NCBI GenBank assembly: GCA_030834765.1
Contig: JAUQXG010000097.1
Span: forward strand, 1-5,404
DNA from: Lutispora sp.
GTDB lineage: Bacteria; Bacillota; Clostridia; Lutisporales; Lutisporaceae
Direction: 5' to 3'
DNA: 5,404 nt
Position 1 is the first letter of the stretch; each line of letters begins with the position of its first letter. The position numbers were made by a program, and so were the translations under genes. Positions 1-4,839 of the stretch are shown here, in pieces. The notes beneath the pieces were generated by a model that searched no databases, was not told where the DNA came from, and worked only from the letters and a program-made list of their open reading frames with translations.

Positions 1-531
1 GATACTCATAATAAGTATAAAATGCAGCATCGTATATTTGGGGATGATAACGATAAATGTAATAATGAGCAAGGTAGTAGGTAATATGGAGATGAAGTCG
101 CATATTCTCATGATGATATTGTCAATTTTTCCTCCATAGAACCCTGTAATCAATCCTACAAGAATACCTATTCCCGATGTAAATATGGTAACGGCGAAAC
201 CTATCAGAATTGAATTTCTGCCGCCTATTAATAATTGCCCTGCAATTGACCTGCCTCCAATATCAGTTCCTAAAATAAATTCTTTTCCTGGAGGCATATA
301 TTTATTTCTTAAATTTATTTTCATAATGGCTTCTTGATCTATGATAAAAGAACCGATCAATACTGTTGCAAAAATAATAATCAAGATGACCAAACAGGCT
401 GTTGCAGCTTTATCAACTTTAAACTCTCTCTTGATTACCTTCCAAAAGGATGGAACCTCATTAGCGGATTTTAATGCTTTTTCATCAATTTTAGAGGCAA
501 CAGCTTTTACATCCATGTTTTTTGAAATCAT
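1..531 (-). CDS. oppC: Oligopeptide ABC transporter permease, OppC/DppC type (partial, 3' end beyond window)
   Basis: This is the second inner-membrane permease of a peptide-type ABC importer, pairing with OppB to form the translocation channel driven by OppD and OppF. The 177 visible residues fit the OppC N-terminal half: a cytoplasmic lead of about 40 residues, a first membrane segment near 43-64, an extracytoplasmic stretch containing the family signature GTDIGGRSI (88-96), and further membrane segments near 107-130 and 147-164. The signature is usually GTDxxGRD; here Ser95 replaces the usual Asp. The EAA loop that contacts the ATPases lies past the window edge and cannot be checked. The ATG at 531 is chosen over Met6 because AGGAGG at 540-545 sits 8 nt upstream. 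The gene starts 12 nt after oppB ends, and the oppB stop codon overlaps this ribosome-binding site, so the two are probably translated in coupling. Assignment to OppC rather than DppC, AppC or NikC is by family resemblance only. Confidence 0.9.
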   Translation of the reverse strand, partial: MISKNMDVKAVASKIDEKALKSANEVPSFWKVIKREFKVDKAATACLVILIIIFATVLIGSFIIDQEAIMKINLRNKYMPPGKEFILGTDIGGRSIAGQLLIGGRNSILIGFAVTIFTSGIGILVGLITGFYGGKIDNIIMRICDFISILPTTLLIITFIVIIPKYTMLHFILIMSI

Positions 532-539
532 ACTTGCTA

Positions 540-545
540 CCTCCT
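540..545 (-). promoter_or_regulatory. oppC ribosome-binding site overlapping the oppB stop codon
   Basis: On the minus strand AGGAGG lies 8 nt before the oppC ATG. The TAG stop of oppB (544-546) shares its last two bases with this site, so ribosomes ending oppB finish directly on the oppC initiation signal. Confidence 0.75.
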
Positions 546-1509
546 ATTCTATTCTTATTCTTGGGTCAACAGCTGTCATAATGATATCTGACAGCAGGCT
601 TCCCGTTAATGTTAAAAATCCAAATAGTAAAACCAAAGCATTCATTACAGCATAGTCCCTGCTATTAATAGCAGAAATAAACAATTCACCCATTCCCGAA
701 TAACTAAAAATTGTTTCTATGAAAATAGAGCCGCTTAAAAGCCCGGTAATGGTAAATCCAAAGAAGGCAGCTATGGGAAGCAATGAATTTCTAAATATAT
801 GATGGGTGTATACCTTGTCAATGGGAACCCCCTTGCTCCTGGCTGTTTTAACATAATCTTGAGTCTTCGCATCAATCACTTCATTTCTGAGATATTGTAT
901 GGTCCCTGCGGTTCTCAAGACAGCAGCTGTAATTGCAGGTAAAATCATATAATGCAATTTACTGAGAACATAAGCAAATGTTCCTTTTTGTACACCTATT
1001 TCTACGGATCCTGTGGTTGGAAACCACGCCAGCTTATATCCAAAAATCAACAAAAATATCAACGATAGAACGAATGTAGGTATGGCAAAGCTAATAAAGT
1101 TATATATGATTACGCCCTTGTCAAAGGGAGAACCCTGATAACGTCCAGCATAAATACCCAATGGGATGGCAATTAAATAGGTTAATATCAAAGTCAATAA
1201 TGATAACCATAGTGTATTTACAGCTCTTGCGCCAATTAATGTAGAAACTTGCATTTTGTATGTGTAGGATTTTCCAAAATCTCCATCCCTAAGGATTCTA
1301 ACCATCCAATTTTTATATTGAACAGGGATGGGATCATTCAATCCTGCTTTTTCTTTTAATTCTGCAATTCTTAAAGGATCTATATCCGGCGTGATTAAGC
1401 CTGTAAAAGGATCTCCCGGCATCATTTTGCCTAGAGCAAAAACGATTATACTCAATATAAAAAGCTGAGGTATCATCAGTAGGGATCTACGCAATACTGT
1501 TTTCCACAT
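544..1509 (-). CDS. oppB: Oligopeptide ABC transporter permease, OppB/DppB type
   Basis: This is the first inner-membrane permease of the peptide importer, forming the channel with OppC. It is 321 residues, normal for the family. The N-terminus (MWKTVLRRSLLMIPQLFILS) followed by PGDPF (31-35) is the characteristic OppB/DppB opening. About six membrane segments are visible, near 12-30, 97-120, 133-158, 186-203, 246-266 and 288-313. The EAA-type loop, which docks on the ATPases, is seen at about 219-246 as YVKTARSKG followed by HIFRNSLLPI. The C-terminus ends in the typical DPRIRIE. The start is set by AAGGAGG at 1519-1525, 9 nt upstream. The first 23 nt overlap the end of oppF in another frame, pointing to translational coupling. 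The gene appears intact. The substrate cannot be inferred from the permease. Confidence 0.94.
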   Translation of the reverse strand: MWKTVLRRSLLMIPQLFILSIIVFALGKMMPGDPFTGLITPDIDPLRIAELKEKAGLNDPIPVQYKNWMVRILRDGDFGKSYTYKMQVSTLIGARAVNTLWLSLLTLILTYLIAIPLGIYAGRYQGSPFDKGVIIYNFISFAIPTFVLSLIFLLIFGYKLAWFPTTGSVEIGVQKGTFAYVLSKLHYMILPAITAAVLRTAGTIQYLRNEVIDAKTQDYVKTARSKGVPIDKVYTHHIFRNSLLPIAAFFGFTITGLLSGSIFIETIFSYSGMGELFISAINSRDYAVMNALVLLFGFLTLTGSLLSDIIMTAVDPRIRIE

Positions 1510-2452
1510 CTTGTAAATCCTCCTTATTTTTTATTGCAACGTAGTGGGTATCTGAGAGTTGAACCAAATCGAATACCCTTCCATTTTGGTCATAAAATAA
1601 ACTTTCTTTTTCGCTATATTCTTGCTCCACTTTAATTCTATTCCGACGTAATGCTTCTCTGTTTTCAACATCAATTTCCGGAATCGCAGCAACTAACTTT
1701 TTCGTGTAAATATGCTGAGGGTTATTATATATATCCTCTCTTGTCCCTGTTTCTACAAATCTGCCTCTATACATAATATAAATATAATCACACATATGTT
1801 TTACTACACCTAAGTCATGGGATATAAAAAGATAGCTTAAGTTAAAGTCTTTTTGTATCATTTTTAAGAAGTTTAATATCTGTGCTTGGACGGATAAATC
1901 AAGGGCAGAAACAGGTTCATCTGCAACAATAAGCTTTGGATTTACAGCCACAGCTCTCGATACACCGATTCTTTGCCTTTGTCCTCCTGAAAATTCATGG
2001 GGATACTTATATAAAGCATCTGGGGGCATTCCAACTATATTTAATAAAGTTAAAATTTTTTCTAATTCTTGATTTTCTGTTAATTTCTCATAATTTCGAA
2101 TGGGTTCTGCAATAATATCACGAACTCTTTTTTTAGGATCTAAGCTTGATAAAACATCTTGAAATATCATTTGAACTTCTCTATTATAATTCACTTTTTT
2201 TCTAAGCCTTTTTTTATTTACTTGTTGTCCATAATATAGGATTTCTCCATCGGTTGGCTCTTCCAATCCAACAATGGCTTTTCCAATTGTGGTTTTCCCA
2301 GAGCCTGATTCTCCAATAAGTCCATAAGTCTTACCTTCATCAATTGAAAAACTAACACCATCCACTGCATAGACATGATCCTTTATGGTATTAAGAACCC
2401 CTCCACGAATAGGAAAATGAACCTTTAAATCATTTATTTCTAAAAAACTCAT
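1487..2452 (-). CDS. oppF: Oligopeptide ABC transporter ATP-binding protein, OppF type
   Basis: This is the second cytoplasmic ATPase of the importer, forming a heterodimer with OppD that hydrolyses ATP to drive peptide uptake. It is 321 residues from this start. Nucleotide-binding motifs are complete: Walker A GESGSGKTT (47-55), Q-loop Gln98, signature FSGGQRQR (154-161, Phe in place of the usual Leu), Walker B LIVADEP (174-180) with catalytic Glu179, D-loop SALD (182-185) and switch His212. An oligopeptide-type C-terminal segment follows (NNPQHIYTKKLVAAIPE, 243-259). The tail has LSDTHYVA (299-306), seen in many Firmicute OppF proteins, and has no iron-sulfur cysteine cluster. The start was moved from an in-frame ATG at 2467 to the one at 2452: the upstream ATG overlaps the GGAGG (2461-2465), which is ideally placed for 2452. 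The gene starts 1 nt after the oppD stop codon and overlaps oppB by 23 nt. Confidence 0.94.
   Translation of the reverse strand: MSFLEINDLKVHFPIRGGVLNTIKDHVYAVDGVSFSIDEGKTYGLIGESGSGKTTIGKAIVGLEEPTDGEILYYGQQVNKKRLRKKVNYNREVQMIFQDVLSSLDPKKRVRDIIAEPIRNYEKLTENQELEKILTLLNIVGMPPDALYKYPHEFSGGQRQRIGVSRAVAVNPKLIVADEPVSALDLSVQAQILNFLKMIQKDFNLSYLFISHDLGVVKHMCDYIYIMYRGRFVETGTREDIYNNPQHIYTKKLVAAIPEIDVENREALRRNRIKVEQEYSEKESLFYDQNGRVFDLVQLSDTHYVAIKNKEDLQDVENSIA
1519..1525 (-). promoter_or_regulatory. oppB ribosome-binding site inside the oppF coding sequence
   Basis: AAGGAGG is read as part of the Lys-Glu-Asp codons near the oppF C-terminus and lies 9 nt before the oppB ATG. It supports initiation of oppB at 1509 within the 23-nt gene overlap. 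Confidence 0.75.
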
Positions 2453-2453
2453 A

Positions 2454-3455
2454 TTAATAGCCTCCATCGTCTCTAAAATGGAAATTTTTCCAACAAGTGC
2501 ATCTTACAAAATGATTCTTTGATACCTCATTCAGCATAGGGCTTTTTTCATGCTCTGATTCTAAAATCCATGGAATTCTTGGTGCAAAACGGCACCCTTC
2601 TCTCACTAAATTTTTTAAAGAAGGAACCATCCCCTTGATAACATGAAGTTCTTCTCCTACCGAATCAGCTTGAGGTATTGACTGTAATAATGACCTTGTA
2701 TAAGGGTGAAGAGGATTACTAAAAAGTTCCTTTGTTTCTGCATACTCAACAATTTGACCGGCATACATTACAGCAACTCTGTCTGACATCTGCGCAACTA
2801 CCCCTAAATCGTGAGTAATAAGAATAATTCCTGCATTAATCTCATCTTGAAGTTCTGTTAAAAGGTCCAATATCTGAGCTTGTATTGTAACATCTAATGC
2901 GGTAGTTGGTTCATCTGCTATAATTATTTTAGGTTTGCACGAAAGCGCAATGGCAATCAAAACTCTTTGCCGCATACCACCTGATAATTGGTGAGGAAAC
3001 TGATTCGCGATTCTTTTAGGGTTAATAATACCTACTTGGTCTAGAAGCTGTAACATTCTTTCATGTCTTTGCCCCTTATTTAAATTAGTATGGTATATGA
3101 GGGACTCTTCAATCTGTATTCCGATCTTATGTAATGGGTTTAAAGATGCCAGTGGGTCTTGAAAAATGAAACCGATTTCCTTACCTCTAATTTTGTTGTA
3201 TTGATCTTCCGAATAGTTAAGCACATTTTCCCCATTGTAAATTATTTCTCCGCTGGTCTTCGTGAAATTCTTATCATGTAATCCTACTATAGAGTTAGCA
3301 ATGGTACTTTTTCCACAACCAGATTCGCCAACGATTGCCAATACCTCATTTTTATATAAAGATAAAGAAACGTCATCGATTGCATCGAAATATTCATCTT
3401 GAAATCTAAAGGCAGTATGTAAGTCTTTTATTTCTAATATTTTTTCATCTTCCAT
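2454..3455 (-). CDS. oppD: Oligopeptide ABC transporter ATP-binding protein, OppD type, with incomplete Fe-S cysteine motif
   Basis: This is the first cytoplasmic ATPase of the importer, partner of OppF. It is 333 residues from this start, typical for OppD. Walker A is GESGCGKST (43-51), the Q-loop Gln is 99, the signature is LSGGMRQR (157-164), Walker B is IIIADEP (177-183), the D-loop is ALD (186-188) and the switch His is 215. The oligopeptide C-terminal motif NPLHPYTRSLLQSIPQ (247-262) assigns it to the Opp/Dpp group. The C-terminal cysteine motif is unusual: Cys288 (GCRFAPR) and Cys319 (VRC) are present, but the two middle positions are Ile294 and Glu301. The start at 3455 is set by AAAGGAG (3463-3469), 7 nt upstream. 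The frame stays open to 3566, but those 37 extra codons derive from a transposase remnant. It is the first gene of the visible operon, and no convincing promoter was found just upstream. Confidence 0.94.
   Translation of the reverse strand: MEDEKILEIKDLHTAFRFQDEYFDAIDDVSLSLYKNEVLAIVGESGCGKSTIANSIVGLHDKNFTKTSGEIIYNGENVLNYSEDQYNKIRGKEIGFIFQDPLASLNPLHKIGIQIEESLIYHTNLNKGQRHERMLQLLDQVGIINPKRIANQFPHQLSGGMRQRVLIAIALSCKPKIIIADEPTTALDVTIQAQILDLLTELQDEINAGIILITHDLGVVAQMSDRVAVMYAGQIVEYAETKELFSNPLHPYTRSLLQSIPQADSVGEELHVIKGMVPSLKNLVREGCRFAPRIPWILESEHEKSPMLNEVSKNHFVRCTCWKNFHFRDDGGY
2461..2465 (-). promoter_or_regulatory. oppF ribosome-binding site inside the end of oppD; decides the oppF start
   Basis: GGAGG lies in the last codons of oppD, 8 nt before the ATG at 2452. 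The alternative in-frame ATG at 2467 overlaps this motif and has no Shine-Dalgarno sequence of its own, so 2452 is preferred. Confidence 0.75.
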
Positions 3456-3462
3456 CTCAAAG

Positions 3463-3469
3463 CTCCTTT
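3463..3469 (-). promoter_or_regulatory. oppD ribosome-binding site; decides the oppD start
   Basis: AAAGGAG on the minus strand lies 7 nt before the ATG at 3455. It fixes the OppD start at MEDEK, just before the conserved domain (ILEIKDL), and argues against the longer TTG-initiated frame that begins at 3566. Confidence 0.75.
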
Positions 3470-3489
3470 CTAAGTTTAATAGGATGTTA

Positions 3490-3831
3490 CTGAAACTTTG
3501 CATATAAGGATGTCTGATAGATTTGCTGGAAATATGTGACATCAGCAAAGAAGTAAACTTCCCCAATTGATGGCTGTGGAATTTAAAAAACGATAAACTG
3601 TATCTTTTCCAAATTCTTCAGTATGTTTGCTTGTAAGGAAATATATATAGTGATTACTGAAAAACATAACAAGGGGTAGAGAAATGCCCTGATGACAGAG
3701 TATGCTTTGGCTTTATTAGCACTATAAGCTTTTAATAAAGAATAAATGCGATATTTTGGAGAAAATCCCTTAATTGAATGGACTACATCATAATCAACAT
3801 AGTTTTTTATTATAAAGTATTCAGGGTACAT
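3490..3831 (-). pseudogene. Decayed N-terminal fragment of an IS4-like DDE transposase (three frames)
   Basis: No single frame gives a protein, but joining three minus-strand frames restores a recognisable transposase N-terminal region. The first part (about 3831-3670) contains YRIYSLLKAYSANKAKAYSV. The second (about 3673-3563) contains LVMFFSNHY, then FGKDTVYRFLNSTAINW, a hallmark of a group of IS4-like transposases. The third (about 3563-3490) continues as GKFTSLLMSHISSKSIRH. Each junction fits one lost base, the second within a run of G residues after the INW tryptophan codon. An internal TGA ends the middle frame at 3542-3544. The catalytic DDE core is absent: the similarity fades about 35 bp before the oppD start, so the element was truncated as well as frameshifted. 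The 82-codon open frame at 3583-3831 is part of this remnant, not a gene. The family assignment is from memory of the motif. The N-terminal limit is uncertain and terminal inverted repeats were not identified. Confidence 0.68.
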
Positions 3832-3908
3832 ACGTTTATAAGTTAGAAGCTACTGTTCATTAGAAAAGCAGATTCAAGCACGTTCATAATTTTGTTAAAA
3901 AACATTTT

Positions 3909-3953
3909 TCAGAGAAATCCAGTTGCTATACCAGCACTAATAAGGTTTATCAC
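3909..3953 (-). CDS. Putative 14-residue hydrophobic peptide with a strong ribosome-binding site; may be a leader, a signal or a remnant
   Basis: A GTG at 3953 is preceded at 7-nt spacing by GAGGAGG (3961-3967), as strong a Shine-Dalgarno sequence as any in the window. It opens a frame reading M-INLISAGIATGFL and then stops at TGA (3909-3911). After the stop the same frame stays open for a further 22 codons (AAA, then MFFNKIMNVLESAFLMNSSF) to a TAA at 3843-3845. It could be a short leader or secreted peptide, or a small gene of about 36 codons interrupted by a nonsense mutation. It could also be an old N-terminus left by the rearrangement that brought in the adjacent transposase fragment. I recognise no family. 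Such short frames also arise by chance, so confidence rests only on the ribosome-binding site. Confidence 0.22.
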   Translation of the reverse strand: MINLISAGIATGFL

Positions 3954-4012
3954 AGCTTTTCCTCCTCAAAAGATAAGATAAACAAATAATAGCAGAATAT
4001 TTAAAGTATGGA

Positions 4013-4028
4013 TGTAGCCTAGACTACA
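4013..4028. promoter_or_regulatory. Imperfect 16-bp palindrome, possible operator
   Basis: The sequence TGTAGCCTAGACTACA is an inverted repeat with one mismatched pair (C4018/A4023). It lies between the divergent operons, where a repressor site for either direction could sit. No regulator gene or second copy in the window supports it, so it is only a candidate. Confidence 0.3.
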
Positions 4029-4070
4029 ATTTGAAAGTTTTTAAGTGTTATTTGATGTAAATCTTATTTG

Positions 4071-4099
4071 TTGAAATCTAAACATTGCTTCTATATTTT
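4071..4099 (+). promoter_or_regulatory. Candidate sigma-A-type promoter for the sigV operon
   Basis: TTGAAA (4071-4076) matches the -35 consensus at five of six bases. With 17-nt spacing it is followed by TATTTT (4094-4099), four of six. It points toward sigV and would leave a leader of roughly 230 nt. In AT-rich DNA such matches occur often by chance. I did not find the TGAAAC plus CGTC pair expected for autoregulation by SigV in Bacillus. Confidence 0.25.
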
Positions 4100-4152
4100 A
4101 AATATGCTATTGTTGAAGCTTTTTCTTCAAAAATATTCTTCTTAATACGAAG

Positions 4153-4165
4153 TCCTATAATAGGA
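4153..4165. repeat. Perfect 13-bp palindrome with an embedded TATAAT
   Basis: TCCTATAATAGGA is a perfect odd-length inverted repeat. Its centre holds TATAAT (4156-4161), a consensus -10 hexamer on the plus strand, but no good -35 lies 16-18 nt upstream. It may be an operator-over-promoter arrangement ahead of sigV, or chance. Confidence 0.3.
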
Positions 4166-4336
4166 GATTATGAGGATGGGCTAGCATATAGAACTGATTT
4201 TGCCTAATATCTGTAAATCTGTAAAAAGTAACTACTGAATATTTTTGTGCATATAAAAACTATTTTAGCTTATGATTAGTCTATATATTATAAATCCCAA
4301 GTTTGATGCGTATCAAAAAAGGAGCAGTTGAATGAT

Positions 4337-4822
4337 ATGACTAAAAACAAAAAATATAAATTATTAGAAGACTACATTTTAAGCAATAAGGAATCACATT
4401 ATAGAACAGCATACAGCTATGTAAAGAATAAAGATGATGCATTGGATATCGTCCAGGAAAGCATATATAAAGCACTTTCTTCTATAGAAAGAATAGAACA
4501 TGTAGAATTTTTGAAAACATGGTTTTATAGGATACTGATCAATACCTCAATAGATCATTTGCGGAAAAGAAAAAAAGTAACCTATGTTGATGATATTATC
4601 GTAGATATTCATTCATCAACGAAAGAAGATACATATAAGGATTTTGATTTACAAGATGCCCTAGATAAACTGCCGGATGAATATAAAACCATTATTATTC
4701 TAAGATATTTTGAAGATCTAAAGCTGGAGGAGATTGCTCAAGTATTACAACAAAACTTGAATACAGTAAAAACCAGGCTATATGCTGGGCTAAAGAAGCT
4801 TCGGATAGAAATAGAAGTTTAA
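4337..4822 (+). CDS. sigV: ECF RNA polymerase sigma factor, SigV-like
   Basis: This is an extracytoplasmic-function sigma factor expected to direct RNA polymerase to envelope-stress promoters when released by its anti-sigma factor. It has 161 residues, the usual ECF size. Region 2 spans about 18-80, with YSYVKNKDDALDIVQESIYK (26-45) and the LKTWFYRILINTSIDHLRKR helix (59-78). Region 4 spans about 103-157, with LPDEYKTIIILRYFEDLKLE (112-131) and the DNA-binding helix NTVKTRLYAGLKKLR (142-156). These blocks closely resemble Bacillus subtilis SigV, and the next gene resembles RsiV, which strengthens the call. The start is uncertain: GGAG (4321-4324) is 12 nt before this ATG, rather far, and only 3 nt before an in-frame TTG at 4328, too close. 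The ATG is preferred. It ends 17 nt before the anti-sigma gene, forming an operon. Confidence 0.88.
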   Translation: MTKNKKYKLLEDYILSNKESHYRTAYSYVKNKDDALDIVQESIYKALSSIERIEHVEFLKTWFYRILINTSIDHLRKRKKVTYVDDIIVDIHSSTKEDTYKDFDLQDALDKLPDEYKTIIILRYFEDLKLEEIAQVLQQNLNTVKTRLYAGLKKLRIEIEV

Positions 4823-4825
4823 TTT

Positions 4826-4831
4826 AGGAGG
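4826..4831 (+). promoter_or_regulatory. rsiV ribosome-binding site
   Basis: AGGAGG lies 8 nt before the ATG at 4840, within the 17-nt gap after the sigV stop codon. It is stronger and better spaced than the sigV site, so the anti-sigma factor may be made at least as efficiently as the sigma factor. Confidence 0.75.
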
Positions 4832-4839
4832 AAAGGTTT

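Larger units (their letters stand above)
3843..4336. other. Intergenic region between the diverging opp and sigV operons
   Basis: This stretch of nearly 500 bases is AT-rich and holds no intact gene of normal size. It contains a tiny minus-strand reading frame with a strong ribosome-binding site (3909-3953, continuing to 3843 past a UGA), an imperfect palindrome (4013-4028), a possible plus-strand promoter (4071-4099), a short hairpin (4113-4130), a 13-bp palindrome around a TATAAT (4153-4165) and a tandem 8-base repeat ATCTGTAA (4209-4224). I see no tRNA, riboswitch core, T-box motif or CRISPR repeat in it. Confidence 0.6.

Noticed and set aside
341..655. Plus-strand open frame of 104 codons
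   Set aside because: It lies antisense to the end of oppB and start of oppC, both clearly real permease genes with conserved motifs. It is a shadow frame.
2453..2467. ATG at 2467 as the oppF start
   Set aside because: It overlaps the GGAGG that serves the ATG at 2452 and has no ribosome-binding site itself; family alignment starts near the second ATG.
3583..3831. Minus-strand 82-codon frame as an intact small membrane protein
   Set aside because: It has no ribosome-binding site before its ATG, and its middle part plus the neighbouring frames reconstruct a transposase N-terminus. It is a pseudogene segment.
4113..4130. Hairpin TTGAAG-N6-CTTCAA as a terminator
   Set aside because: The stem is only 6 bp and AT-rich, and no run of T follows it on either strand.
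4209..4224. Tandem ATCTGTAA repeat as a regulatory iteron
   Set aside because: Only two 8-base units in AT-rich DNA; chance is sufficient.
4328..4336. TTG at 4328 as the sigV start
   Set aside because: Only 3 nt separate it from the GGAG motif, too close for normal initiation; the ATG at 4337 is preferred.
3843..4336. Riboswitch, T-box, tRNA or CRISPR in the intergenic region
   Set aside because: I looked for conserved cores, cloverleaf patterns and spaced repeats on both strands and saw none.
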